In this document: piece by piece, positions 36,664-46,720 of the stretch | Numbering within the stretch: the first letter of the stretch is position 1 | Layout of the letters: every line of letters begins with the position of its first letter | Assembly (NCBI GenBank): GCA_027045875.1 | Contig: JALUAG010000074.1 | Span: 1 to 64,000, forward strand | Direction of reading: 5' to 3' | From: Alphaproteobacteria bacterium | GTDB taxonomy: Bacteria > Pseudomonadota > Alphaproteobacteria > Geminicoccales > Geminicoccaceae | Length of the DNA stretch: 64,000 nt | Position numbers and translations under genes: made by a program | Notes under the pieces: model-generated | Seen by the model: the letters and a program-made list of their open reading frames with translations, nothing else | What the model was told of the DNA's origin: nothing | Databases searched by the model: none

Positions 36664-37740
36664 ATGATCGTCGAACTCAACGCGCGTTCCCGGGAAATCT
36701 TCCGTCAGATCGTCGACGCCTACGTGGCGACGGGTGAGCCGGTGGGCTCGCGCACCGTCGCGCGCAAGCTCGAAGAACGTCTCTCGCCCGCCACCGTGCG
36801 CAACGTGATGGCCGATCTCGAGGAGCTGGGGCTCCTGTTCGCGCCCCACACCTCGGCCGGCCGCATCCCCACCGAGGCCGGGCTGCGTCTCTATGTCGAC
36901 GGGCTCCTCGAGATCGGCGGGCTGAGCGAGGAGGAGCAGCGCGAGATCGAGGCCCACTGCGTGGCCAGCGGGCGCAGCATCGAGGCGGTGCTCGCGGACG
37001 CCTCGGAGGCCCTCTCCGGCCTCTCCCAGCATGCCGGGATCGTGGTCGCCCCGACCCACGAGCGCCCCTTCAAGCACATCGAATTCGTGCCCCTGAGTCC
37101 CGGCCGGGCCCTGGTCGTGGTGGTCGCCGACAACGGGCTGGTCGAGAACCGGGTGATCGACATCCCGCTCGGCATGTCACCCTCGATCCTGATCGAGGCC
37201 GGCAACTATCTGACCACCCGCCTCGCCGGCAGGAACTTCGACGAGGCGCTGGAGCAGATCCGCAGCGAGATCGAGCAGCAGAAGGTGGAGCTCGACACCC
37301 TCGCCCGCCAGGTGGTGGAGGCGGGACTGGCGACATGGGCCCAGGACCAGGACCGCGACGGCGGCTTCCTGATCGTGCGCGGCCACGCCAAGCTCCTCGA
37401 GGACGTCACCAATCTCGCCCAGCTCGAACGCATCCGGGCGCTATTCGAACTCCTCGAGCGGCGCAAGAGCCTGCTCAAGCTCCTCGAGCTCACCCGCAGC
37501 GCCGAAGGCGTGCAGATCTTCATCGGCGCCGAAAACGAGCTGTTCGGCCTGTCCGGCTGCTCGATGATCGTCGCCCCCTACCGGGCCGCGGGGGATGGTG
37601 GCGGAACCCGGGTGGTGGGCGCCATCGGCGTCATCGGCCCGACGCGCATGAACTACGCCCGCATCATTCCCATGGTCGACTACACGGCCCGCGTCGTCAG
37701 TCGCATCCTCGGAGCATCGGACACAGAGAGCGAAGCATGA
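36664..37740 (+). CDS. hrcA: Heat-inducible transcription repressor HrcA
   Basis: HrcA binds CIRCE operators and represses heat-shock operons, usually groESL in alphaproteobacteria, with its activity tuned by GroEL. The 358-residue protein has a winged helix N-terminus ([70 protein letters not shown]), a GAF-like centre and the C-terminal signature [25 protein letters not shown]. grpE overlaps its stop (ATGA). The upstream ribosome binding site is weak. Its targets are outside the window. Confidence 0.96.
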   Translation: MIVELNARSREIFRQIVDAYVATGEPVGSRTVARKLEERLSPATVRNVMADLEELGLLFAPHTSAGRIPTEAGLRLYVDGLLEIGGLSEEEQREIEAHCVASGRSIEAVLADASEALSGLSQHAGIVVAPTHERPFKHIEFVPLSPGRALVVVVADNGLVENRVIDIPLGMSPSILIEAGNYLTTRLAGRNFDEALEQIRSEIEQQKVELDTLARQVVEAGLATWAQDQDRDGGFLIVRGHAKLLEDVTNLAQLERIRALFELLERRKSLLKLLELTRSAEGVQIFIGAENELFGLSGCSMIVAPYRAAGDGGGTRVVGAIGVIGPTRMNYARIIPMVDYTARVVSRILGASDTESEA

Positions 37741-38366
37741 CCAAGGACACCGAGAAGCAGCAGGAAGCCCCCTCGCCGGCCGAAGAGGAAGCGAGGCAGC
37801 CGGCCAACGACACCGAGCAGCCGACGCCGGAGAGCGAGCTGGCGGAGCTCAAGGAGCGCCATCTGCGCACCTTGGCGGAGCTCGAGAACCTGCACCGGCG
37901 CCATGCCCGCGAACTCGAGGAGATGCGCAAGTACGCGATGACCGGCTTCGCCCGGGACCTCCTCGAGGTGGCCGACAATCTGCGCCGCGCGCTCGAGAGC
38001 GTGCCGCGGGAGGCCCTCGAGACGGACGAGCTGCTGCGCAATCTGGTGACCGGGGTCGAGATGACCGAGCGCCAGCTCCTGACCGTGTTCGAGAAATACG
38101 ACATCCGGAGGATCGAGCCCGAGCTCGGCGAGCCCTTCAGCCACGAGCTCCATCACGCCATGTACGAGGTGGAGACCGCCGACCACCGTCCCGGCGCCGT
38201 TGCCGAGGTGATGCAGGTGGGATATCGGATGGGCGAGCGGCTGCTGCGGCCGGCCCGGGTGGGCATCGCCAAGCTGCCCGTTCCGGTCCCGGAACAGCCG
38301 GCGGCCGGCGGCCCGGCCGAAGCCTCCGAGGAGGCCCGCGGCCGCCGCATCGACACCAAGGCGTAA
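37737..38366 (+). CDS. grpE: Nucleotide exchange factor GrpE
   Basis: Releases ADP from DnaK in the chaperone cycle. The 209-residue protein has a disordered acidic N-terminus, a long coiled coil (about 35-90, [23 protein letters not shown]) and a C-terminal beta wing with the conserved [42 protein letters not shown] Pro/Ala-rich tail follows. It is translationally coupled to hrcA (4-base overlap) and far from its partners dnaK and dnaJ at the right end of the window. Confidence 0.96.
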   Translation: MTKDTEKQQEAPSPAEEEARQPANDTEQPTPESELAELKERHLRTLAELENLHRRHARELEEMRKYAMTGFARDLLEVADNLRRALESVPREALETDELLRNLVTGVEMTERQLLTVFEKYDIRRIEPELGEPFSHELHHAMYEVETADHRPGAVAEVMQVGYRMGERLLRPARVGIAKLPVPVPEQPAAGGPAEASEEARGRRIDTKA

Positions 38367-38437
38367 ATCGCGACCGGCCGCGCTCTTCCGGCCCGCCGGG
38401 CGGAAGGAACCGGCGCGGGCCGGCAGACGGGGCGAAC

Positions 38438-39664
<1,227 letters not shown>

Positions 39665-39677
39665 GGCCCCCGGTTTC

Positions 39678-40382
39678 CTGCTGGAGCGGCTCCTTTACCG
39701 CGACGGGCTGATCCTGGTCCTCGACAAGCCGGCCGGCCTGCCGGTGCACGCGGGTCCCGGGGGCGGTCCCAACCTCGAGGACTATCTCGACGAGCTGCGC
39801 TTCGGCCTGCCGAAGCCGCCCGCCCTCGCCCACCGCCTCGACCGCGACACCAGCGGCTGCCTGATCCTCGGCCGCCACCGCAAGGCCCTCGCCCGCCTCG
39901 GACGGCTCTTTGCCGGCGGGCGGATCGCCAAGACCTACTGGGCGGTGGTGCGCGGCCGGCCGCCGCGGCCGGCCGGGCGGATCGATCTCCCCCTCGCCAA
40001 GATCACCGCCGACCGGCGGAGCTGGCGGATGCGGGTCGAGGCGGGCGGCCGGCCGGCGGTGACCGACTACCGGGTGCTGGGGGACACGGGCGAGGTCAGC
40101 TGGCTCGAGCTCCGCCCGCAAACGGGGCGCACCCATCAGCTCCGGGTTCATCTCGCGGCCCTGGGCTGCCCCATCGTCGGCGATGTGATCTACGGCCGGC
40201 CGGAGGAGGACGGGCTGCTGCCGCTCCATCTCCACGCCCGGGCGGTCCGCATCCCGCTCTATGCCGGCCGCGAACCGATCCACGTCGAGGCGCCGCCGCC
40301 CGGCCATCTGCTGGACTTGCTCGGGGCCTGCGGCTACGCTCCCCCGAACGAGCCATCCCAATCGAGGAGCCCCGTCACATGA
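39678..40382 (+). CDS. RluA-family RNA pseudouridine synthase (start uncertain)
   Basis: Converts uridine to pseudouridine in rRNA or tRNA; the target cannot be named. The catalytic aspartate is in HRLDRDTSGCLILGR, preceded by LVLDKPAGLPVHAGPGG and followed by LRPQTGRTHQLRVHLAALGCPIVGD. The product is about 234 residues, lacking an S4 domain. No ATG, GTG or TTG occurs in frame close to the conserved start: the nearest is ATG 39543, inside argG, whose extra 45 residues look like out-of-frame argG. CTG 39678 (LLERLLYRDGL) is used here provisionally. The 3' end overlaps the bacterioferritin start (ATGA). Confidence 0.8.
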   Translation: MLERLLYRDGLILVLDKPAGLPVHAGPGGGPNLEDYLDELRFGLPKPPALAHRLDRDTSGCLILGRHRKALARLGRLFAGGRIAKTYWAVVRGRPPRPAGRIDLPLAKITADRRSWRMRVEAGGRPAVTDYRVLGDTGEVSWLELRPQTGRTHQLRVHLAALGCPIVGDVIYGRPEEDGLLPLHLHARAVRIPLYAGREPIHVEAPPPGHLLDLLGACGYAPPNEPSQSRSPVT

Positions 40383-40870
40383 AGGGTGACCCCGCGGTCA
40401 TCGACGCCCTCAATGGCGCACTCGCCATCGAGATCGCCGCATCCAACCAGTTCGTGCTGCACGCCCGGATGATGGAGCACTGGGGCTTTCCCAAGCGCGG
40501 CCGCCACGAGATGAAGGAAGCGCTGGAGGAGATGAAGCACGCCGATCTGCTGATCCGGCGGATCCTGCTCCTCGCCGGCACGCCGCGGCTGGACCGGCCC
40601 GGAGCGATGCGGATCGGCAGCGATCTCAGGAGCGCCATCGAGGGCGATCTCGCGCTCGAGCGGGAAGCCATGGCCTTCTATCGCGAGGTGGTGGCGGTCT
40701 GCGAGAAGGCCGGGGATCACGTCAGCCGGGACATGATGGTCCGGCTGCTGGCGGACGAGGAGGAGCACGAGCACCATCTCGAGACCGAGCTCGAGCTCAT
40801 CGACCGGATCGGCATCGAGCGCTACGCGCTGGCGATGATGGGTGACTGGCCCGGGGACGGCGAGGGCTGA
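40379..40870 (+). CDS. bfr: Bacterioferritin
   Basis: Iron-storage protein that forms a 24-mer with heme between subunits and oxidises Fe2+ at a di-iron site. All di-iron ligands align without gaps with the E. coli numbering: Glu18, Glu51, His54, Glu94, Glu127 and His130; Met52, the axial heme ligand, is present, marking bacterioferritin and not plain ferritin. The length is 163 residues, typical. No bacterioferritin-associated ferredoxin gene is adjacent. Its ATG overlaps the preceding stop. Confidence 0.96.
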   Translation: MKGDPAVIDALNGALAIEIAASNQFVLHARMMEHWGFPKRGRHEMKEALEEMKHADLLIRRILLLAGTPRLDRPGAMRIGSDLRSAIEGDLALEREAMAFYREVVAVCEKAGDHVSRDMMVRLLADEEEHEHHLETELELIDRIGIERYALAMMGDWPGDGEG

Positions 40871-40881
40871 GCGGAGGGGCG

Positions 40882-42177
40882 ATGGCCGGGGATCTCGGAG
40901 CGGCGATCACCCTTCTCCTGCTCGGGGTCGCGCTCGGCGGGCTCCTGGTCTGGTGGTGGCTCGCGCGGCCGCTGCGGGCCGAGCTCGCGGGCGTCCGGGA
41001 GGAACGGGAGCGCCTCGCCCTCGAGGGAGCCGAGCTCCGCACCCGGCTCGAAGCCGAGCAGCGCAGCCATCAGGAAAGGCTCCGGGAGCTGGAGACCCGT
41101 TTCCGGTCCCTCGCGAGCGACGTCCTCGAGCACAACAGCCGGACATTCCTGCGGCTGGTCTCCGAACGCTTCGACGCCCATCGCAACGAGGCCGAGAAGA
41201 GCCTCGAGGCGCGCAAGAAGGAAATCGAGGGCCTGGTCAAGCCGATCGCCGAGAGCCTCACCAAGTTCGAGCGGGCGGTGGGGGAGATCGAGAAGAGCCG
41301 GGAAGGCGCCTACAAGGCGCTGCTCGAGCAGGTCCGGATGCTCGCCGACAGCCAGCAGCATCTGCGGCAGGAGACCGCGAAGCTGGTGCAGGCGCTGCGC
41401 CAGCCCAAGACCCGCGGGCGCTGGGGCGAGATGCAGCTCAAGCGGGTCTTCGAGCTCGCCGGCATGAGCGAGCACGTGGACTTCGTCACCGAGGCGACGG
41501 TCAGCGGCGAGGAGGGCCGGCTGCGGCCCGACGCCATCGTCCGCCTGCCCGGCGGCAAATCGGTGGTGGTGGACGCCAAGACGCCGCTCGAGGCCTATCT
41601 CGATGCGGTGGAGGCGACGGACGAGGCGACGCGCGCCGTTCATCTCGAACGGCACGCGCGCCAGCTCCGCGAGCACGTGCGCAAGCTCGGCAGCAAGGAA
41701 TACTGGAACGCCCTTCCCGAGGCGCCCGATTTCGTCGTCATGTTCGTGCCCGGCGAGGCGTTCTACGCCGCGGCGCTCGAGGCCGAGCCCGACCTCTTCG
41801 AGAACGCGCTGCGGCAGAAGGTGCTGATCACCACCCCGGCCACCCTGATCGCGCTCGTCAAGGCCATCGCCTACGGCTGGCAGCAGGAGAAGATCGCCGA
41901 AAACGCCCAGCGCATCGCCGATCTCGCGCGCGAGCTCTACGACCGTCTGCGGACCTTCGGTGAGCACATGGAAAAGGTCGGCAGGGGTCTCCGCCAAGCG
42001 GTCGAGCGCTACAACGACGCGGTGGGCTCGCTGGAATCGCGGGTGCTGCCGGCGGCCCGCCGCTTCGAGGAGCTCGAGGTGGTGTCGCCGGGAAAGCGGA
42101 TCCCGTCGATCCCTCCCGTGGACAGTACGCCGCGCGGCCTGCAGGCGCCCGAGCTCGCATCCGACCGGGAGCGCTAG
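40882..42177 (+). CDS. rmuC: DNA recombination protein RmuC
   Basis: RmuC proteins are membrane-anchored, nuclease-fold proteins that limit inversion between short repeats. The 431-residue product has an N-terminal transmembrane helix (about 8-27), a long coiled coil (about 33-150), and the conserved core KTRGRWGEMQLKRVFELAGM, RPDAIVRLPGGKSVVVDAKTPLEAYLDAV, DFVVMFVPGEAFYAAAL and LITTPATLIALVKAIAYGW. The acidic and lysine residues of the PD-(D/E)XK-like core (DAI, DAK) are present. GGAGGGG precedes the ATG. It is convergent with the FG-GAP gene, 10 bases apart. Confidence 0.93.
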   Translation: MAGDLGAAITLLLLGVALGGLLVWWWLARPLRAELAGVREERERLALEGAELRTRLEAEQRSHQERLRELETRFRSLASDVLEHNSRTFLRLVSERFDAHRNEAEKSLEARKKEIEGLVKPIAESLTKFERAVGEIEKSREGAYKALLEQVRMLADSQQHLRQETAKLVQALRQPKTRGRWGEMQLKRVFELAGMSEHVDFVTEATVSGEEGRLRPDAIVRLPGGKSVVVDAKTPLEAYLDAVEATDEATRAVHLERHARQLREHVRKLGSKEYWNALPEAPDFVVMFVPGEAFYAAALEAEPDLFENALRQKVLITTPATLIALVKAIAYGWQQEKIAENAQRIADLARELYDRLRTFGEHMEKVGRGLRQAVERYNDAVGSLESRVLPAARRFEELEVVSPGKRIPSIPPVDSTPRGLQAPELASDRER

Positions 42178-42187
42178 GCGAGCGTCC

Positions 42188-44446
42188 TCAGACCACCGGT
42201 GCCGAATCCTCGACCAGCGCGGCGAGGTCGGGCGCGAAGCGGCTGCCGCCGAACACGGCGAAGGTGGTGCCGGCGGACGTCCCGTCGGGCGTGGCGGGGG
42301 CGCCGATGACGAGGTCGTCGAAGCCGTCGCCGTCGATGTCGCCGGGACCGCCGAAGCTGAAACCCGCGTAGGCCTCGCCCTCCGTCCCGGTCAGCAGGCA
42401 CCCCTCCTCGCCGTCGAGGGAGGAGAGATCGAGCGTCGCATCGAAGGGGCCTTCCCGACCGTAGATCAGATAGACCTCACCGGCCCCGCCGACACCCTCG
42501 GGATCGGCGTAGCGGGCACCGACCACGAAATCGTCGAAGCCGTCCCCGTTGACGTCGCCCGCCGCCGCCACTGCCCGCCCGGTGCCGGCCATCGGCGACA
42601 GACCGAACATGGCGAAGCCGTTGCTGCCGTCGAGATCGCCGAGATCGAGCCCGCCCGGATGGCCGTCGGCGCTGCCGAAGACGAGATAGGCGGCCCCGGC
42701 CGCCTCACCGCCCGCGGTGTCACGGGCATAGGCGCCGATCAGGATGTCGTCGAAACCGTCGCCGTTGACGTCGCCGGCGCCGGAAACCGCGAACCCAGCG
42801 AAATCGAAGGGATCGGCCCCCTCGATCCGAAAGCCCCGGTCGGCGTCCATGGCGGCGGGATCGAGACTGGCCGGAAAGCCGTCGGCATCGCCGTAGAGCA
42901 CGTAGACCTCGCCCGCGTTCTCGCGTCCGCCCGGATCGGCGTCCGGCGCCCCCACCGCCAGATCGTCGAAACCGTCGCCGTCGATGTCGCCCAGCACGGC
43001 CACCGCCCGGCCGGACTGGTCGAAACGGTCGACGCCGGTGATCCGCATGCCGTCGCTGCCGTCGAGGGCGGCGAGATCGGCGGTCGGCCCGTCCGGCCCG
43101 CCCAGGAGGAGGTAGGAGACCCCGGCGCTGTAGCGTGCGTAGTCGGCCTCGGCGAGCCGCGCGCCGATCAGGATGTCGTCGAAGCCGTCGCCGTCGATGT
43201 CGCCGCCTCCGGCGACCGCGATGCCGGTCTCGTCGCCGGCCGCCAGCCCGTCGATGCGCAGCAGCCGGTCGGCGTCGAGATCCTCGATGGAGGTCTGCGA
43301 GCCCGGTCGCGGCCCGCCGAACAGCAGGTAGGCACCGCCACTGTCCGGCGCGCCGCCGTCGAGGCCGGTGGCGCCGATCAGCAGATCGTCGTAGCCGTCC
43401 CCGTCGACGTCGCCGGCCGCCGCCAGGGCGCTCCCCAGGAAGTCGCCCGCCGCCGCGCCGTAGAGCGTCGTCATGGAGCTTCCGCCTTCGCCCCGGAGCT
43501 GGACCGTGTCCGGGATGTCCTCACCGCGCCCGAAGAGGATGTAGACGGCCCCCTGTCCGTCGACACCGGCCAGCGGCGCGCCGATCGCCACATCGCCGAA
43601 GCCGTCGCCGTCGAAATCACCGATCAGCGCCACCGCCTGCCCCGCGCGGTCGCCCGCATCCTCGCCCCGGACGACGACGCCGTGGCCATCTCCGAGCCCC
43701 TCCTCGTCGAGGCGTACCGGGCACGGACAGAGCGGATCGGGATCGGTGTCGATCAGCAGCTTGAGATCGTTGTAATCGCCCCGACGCCAGAGCAGATCCT
43801 CGAAGTAAAGTTCGGTCCGGCCGTCGCCGTCCCCGGGCCGGGAAAGCACGTGTTCCCGTCCGTCGCGATTGAGGGGATTGCGCCAGCCACCGTCGTCCCG
43901 CGGATCGGTGGTGAAGAGGAGTCCGCCGCGGAGGACGGTGGCCTCGTCGCCCTCGCCGTGGACGAGGCGGATGCGCCGGGCGGGGGTGTCGAGATCGACC
44001 TCCCCGCCGCTTCGGCGATCGATGAGCCGGAACCCCTCGGCATCGGCGAACAGCCCGTGGGGATTGCGGTTGTACCCGTTCTGCAGCAGCAGGAGGCCGA
44101 ATTCCTGCCCCGGCTGGATCTGGTCCGGGCCGTAGAGCTCGCTCAGCCGTATGCTGTCGCCGACGTCGAGCGGGCCGTCGCGCTGCGGCCCCTTCGACCA
44201 GCCGCGATCGCTCACCCGGTCGCTCGTATCGGCCCAGACGAGACGCAGATCGACGAGCGAGCCGTCGTCCTCGACCCGGTAGACGAAGAGACTGTTGCGG
44301 TAGCCCGCCTCCTCCCCCAGGAAGGTGATCTCGACGTCACCGGCCTCCCCCACCTCCAGCCGCTCGCGGGCCACGCCGTTGACGGCCCGGCGCGGAACCG
44401 TCTTCCAGCTCTGCCAGCCCAGCCACCAGTCCTCGTCGCGATGCAT
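42188..44446 (-). CDS. FG-GAP repeat protein with N-terminal DUF4114-like domain
   Basis: About 752 residues. The N-terminal 230 residues contain a DUF4114-like domain (EITFLGEEAGYRNSLFVYRVEDDG, FGLLLLQNGYN), seen in large secreted adhesins. The rest is seven FG-GAP (integrin alpha/beta-propeller) repeats, each with the calcium loop GDxDGDGxxD followed by ILIGA or a variant, enough for a complete seven-blade propeller. The protein is strongly acidic, as in calcium-binding exoproteins. No signal peptide is seen, so type I secretion by a C-terminal signal, or a cytoplasmic fate, must be considered. ATG 44446 is chosen; a TTG at 44488 is possible. Confidence 0.82.
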   Translation of the reverse strand: MHRDEDWWLGWQSWKTVPRRAVNGVARERLEVGEAGDVEITFLGEEAGYRNSLFVYRVEDDGSLVDLRLVWADTSDRVSDRGWSKGPQRDGPLDVGDSIRLSELYGPDQIQPGQEFGLLLLQNGYNRNPHGLFADAEGFRLIDRRSGGEVDLDTPARRIRLVHGEGDEATVLRGGLLFTTDPRDDGGWRNPLNRDGREHVLSRPGDGDGRTELYFEDLLWRRGDYNDLKLLIDTDPDPLCPCPVRLDEEGLGDGHGVVVRGEDAGDRAGQAVALIGDFDGDGFGDVAIGAPLAGVDGQGAVYILFGRGEDIPDTVQLRGEGGSSMTTLYGAAAGDFLGSALAAAGDVDGDGYDDLLIGATGLDGGAPDSGGAYLLFGGPRPGSQTSIEDLDADRLLRIDGLAAGDETGIAVAGGGDIDGDGFDDILIGARLAEADYARYSAGVSYLLLGGPDGPTADLAALDGSDGMRITGVDRFDQSGRAVAVLGDIDGDGFDDLAVGAPDADPGGRENAGEVYVLYGDADGFPASLDPAAMDADRGFRIEGADPFDFAGFAVSGAGDVNGDGFDDILIGAYARDTAGGEAAGAAYLVFGSADGHPGGLDLGDLDGSNGFAMFGLSPMAGTGRAVAAAGDVNGDGFDDFVVGARYADPEGVGGAGEVYLIYGREGPFDATLDLSSLDGEEGCLLTGTEGEAYAGFSFGGPGDIDGDGFDDLVIGAPATPDGTSAGTTFAVFGGSRFAPDLAALVEDSAPVV

Positions 44447-44564
44447 CCGGCCCCCGCTCGCTGCCGCACGAACGCCGCGAACATACAACCGTCGGTTAAT
44501 GCTGCCAACGGATTGTCCGCGCGCTCCGTGTGTAACGGCAAAGGGTTAACGACCGGTTGATCGT

Positions 44565-45089
44565 TCAGCCGTCGAGCCGGTGCAGACCCTCGCGGTAGCG
44601 TCGCGCGTTGGCGACATAGTTCCGGCTGCCGGCGGCGATCCGCGCGAGCTGTTCGGGACGGACCTCCCCCACCACCTTGCCGGGCATGCCCATCACCAGT
44701 GCGCCGTCGGGGATCTCCCTGCCTTCGGGGACGAGGGCCCGGGCGCCGATCAGGCAGTGGCGGCCGATGCGGGCGCCGTTCAGGATCACCGCCCCGATGC
44801 CGATCAACGACCCCTCGCCGATCGTGCAACCGTGCAGCATGGCCATGTGGCCCACGGTCACATCGGCACCGATGGTCAGCGGAAAACCGGGGTCGGTATG
44901 CAGCACGCATCCGTCCTGGACGTTGCTGCCCTCGCCCACCGTGATGGGTTCGTTGTCGCCGCGCAGCACCGCCCCCCACCAGACGCTGGCGCCCGCTTCG
45001 AGCACCACGCGACCGATCAGCACCGCGGTCGGTGCCACCCAGCAGTCGGCCGCCAGCCGCGGCCGCACGCCGTCGAGCTCGTACAGCAT
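44565..45089 (-). CDS. Gamma-class carbonic anhydrase family protein
   Basis: A 174-residue left-handed beta-helix protein of hexapeptide repeats. The three metal-binding histidines of the gamma carbonic anhydrase family are present: His64 (GCVLH), His81 (VGHMAML) and His86 (LHGC). The [18 protein letters not shown] strand is characteristic. Members hydrate CO2 or, in PaaY/CaiE-like cases, act on acyl-CoA. GAGGGGAGGGG precedes the ATG, 11 bases after the malonyl-CoA synthetase gene, so the two are one operon. A link to CO2 released by malonyl-CoA decarboxylation is speculative. Confidence 0.88.
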   Translation of the reverse strand: MLYELDGVRPRLAADCWVAPTAVLIGRVVLEAGASVWWGAVLRGDNEPITVGEGSNVQDGCVLHTDPGFPLTIGADVTVGHMAMLHGCTIGEGSLIGIGAVILNGARIGRHCLIGARALVPEGREIPDGALVMGMPGKVVGEVRPEQLARIAAGSRNYVANARRYREGLHRLDG

Positions 45090-45100
45090 CGCCCCTCCCC

Positions 45101-46633
45101 TCAGGCGGGTTCCCGGCGCCGGTAGAGATCGGCGAAGCGCTCGCGCAGATCGCGCTTCTGCACCTTGCCCATGCTGTTGCGCGGCAGTGCCTCGACGAAC
45201 AGCACCCGCTTGGGAACCTTGAAACCGGCCAGCACCTCCCGCACCGCGGCGATGACGGCGTCCTCCTCGAGATCGGCGCCGGGCTCCGGCACCACGACCG
45301 CCGTTACCGCCTCGCCGAAGTCCGGATGGGGGAGGCCGACGACCGCGCTCTCGGCGACGCCCGGAAGGGCGTCGAGGACGTCCTCCACCTCCTTCGGGTA
45401 GACGTTGAGGCCGCCGGTGATGATGAGATCCTTGGCCCGCCCGACGAGGGTGAGATAGCCGTCCGCCTCGAGCCGCCCCATGTCGCCGGTGCGGAACCAG
45501 CCGTCGGCGGTGAACTCCTCGCGGTTCCTCTCCGGCATCCGCCAGTAGCCGCGGAAGACGTTGGGCCCCCGGACCTGCACATGGCCGACCTCGCCGGGAC
45601 CGAGCGGGCGGTCGGCGTCGTCGACGATCCTCACCTCCGAGCCCGGGAAGGGCAGTCCGACGGAGCCGGGTCGGCGCTCGCCCACGAGCGGGTTCGAAGT
45701 GTGCATGAGAATCTCGCTCATGCCGTAGCGTTCGAGAATCTCGTGGCCGGTGCGCTCCCGGAAGGCCTTCCAGGCCTCGGGCGAGAGGGGCGCCGAGCCG
45801 GAGACGAAGAGCCGGACGTTGCGGCAGGTCTCGGGACCGAACTCCGGATCCTCGAGCAGTCGGACATAGAAGGTGGGCACGCCCATCATCACCGTCGCCC
45901 GCGGCAGCAGCTCGATCACCCGCCGGCGGTCGAACTTCGCGAGCCACAGCATCGAGGCGCCCGAAAGCAGCACGCAGTGGCAGGCGACGAAGAGCCCGTG
46001 AGCATGGTAGATGGGAAGCGCGTGCAGGAGCACGTCCTCGGCCGTGAAGCCCCAGCTTTCGACGAGGACCCGGGCGTTGCTCGCGAGATTGCCGTGGGTC
46101 AGCGGCGCCCCCTTGGGACGACCGGTGGTTCCCGAGGTGTAGAGCATCGCCGCGTAATCCTCGGCGGCCACCGCCACCGGCGGGAATTCCGCCGGCAGAT
46201 CGCGCGCCCGCTCGACCAGACTGCCGCCGCCCTCACCGTCCAGCGTCAGGAGATGACGGATGCGGGCCCCGGCGGCGATCGCCGAAAGCTCGCCGACGCG
46301 TGCGGGATCGCAGACGAAGAGGGCGGGCTCGGCATCCCGCAGCATGTACGCGACCTCGCCCGTACGATAGGCGGGGTTCATGGGCAGGAAGACGAGGCCG
46401 GCCCTGAGGCAGGCGAGATAGAGGGCCAGCGCCTCGGGCGACTTCGATACCTGCACCGCCACCCGATCGCCCCTGGCGAGAACGAGTTCCGCGGTCAGCC
46501 GGGCGAAACGGGCGCTCATGCGATCGAGATCCGCGTAGCTGAGGGCGGTCCCGCGATCGACATCCTCGAGCACGGTCTTGTCCGCGAACCTCTCGATGGT
46601 GCGCGCGATCGGCGCGAAAAAGGATTCCTCCAT
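45101..46633 (-). CDS. matB: Malonyl-CoA synthetase-like acyl-CoA ligase (MatB)
   Basis: A 510-residue ANL-superfamily adenylating enzyme. The P-loop [11 protein letters not shown] is at 165-175; the core follows rhizobial and Rhodopseudomonas MatB closely as I remember it: [62 protein letters not shown] and the C-terminal lysine in [11 protein letters not shown]. ERYGMxExxMxTSNP with a following Gly-Asp/Glu-Arg is characteristic of malonate activation. It would make malonyl-CoA from free malonate. No malonyl-CoA decarboxylase (MatA) or MatC transporter is adjacent. It shares an 87-base gap with the divergent acyl-CoA dehydrogenase gene. Confidence 0.82.
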   Translation of the reverse strand: MEESFFAPIARTIERFADKTVLEDVDRGTALSYADLDRMSARFARLTAELVLARGDRVAVQVSKSPEALALYLACLRAGLVFLPMNPAYRTGEVAYMLRDAEPALFVCDPARVGELSAIAAGARIRHLLTLDGEGGGSLVERARDLPAEFPPVAVAAEDYAAMLYTSGTTGRPKGAPLTHGNLASNARVLVESWGFTAEDVLLHALPIYHAHGLFVACHCVLLSGASMLWLAKFDRRRVIELLPRATVMMGVPTFYVRLLEDPEFGPETCRNVRLFVSGSAPLSPEAWKAFRERTGHEILERYGMSEILMHTSNPLVGERRPGSVGLPFPGSEVRIVDDADRPLGPGEVGHVQVRGPNVFRGYWRMPERNREEFTADGWFRTGDMGRLEADGYLTLVGRAKDLIITGGLNVYPKEVEDVLDALPGVAESAVVGLPHPDFGEAVTAVVVPEPGADLEEDAVIAAVREVLAGFKVPKRVLFVEALPRNSMGKVQKRDLRERFADLYRRREPA

Positions 46634-46720
46634 GCTCTCCCCTTGCGGCGGGCGATCGACGACGCCAAAAGCCTAGCAGCCGCGCCGTGCTTGTCCATCG
46701 CGGCGCGACGGGAGAACGGG

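Noticed and set aside
42188-43660. Tandem DNA repeats that could suggest a repeat array
   Set aside because: The periodicity is explained by the FG-GAP protein repeats; spacers and units vary as coding sequence and do not resemble a CRISPR array.
41960-44560. A roughly 866-codon frame opposite the FG-GAP gene with repetitive motifs
   Set aside because: Its apparent repeats are the mirror of the seven calcium-loop repeats on the other strand; no independent start signal or family match.
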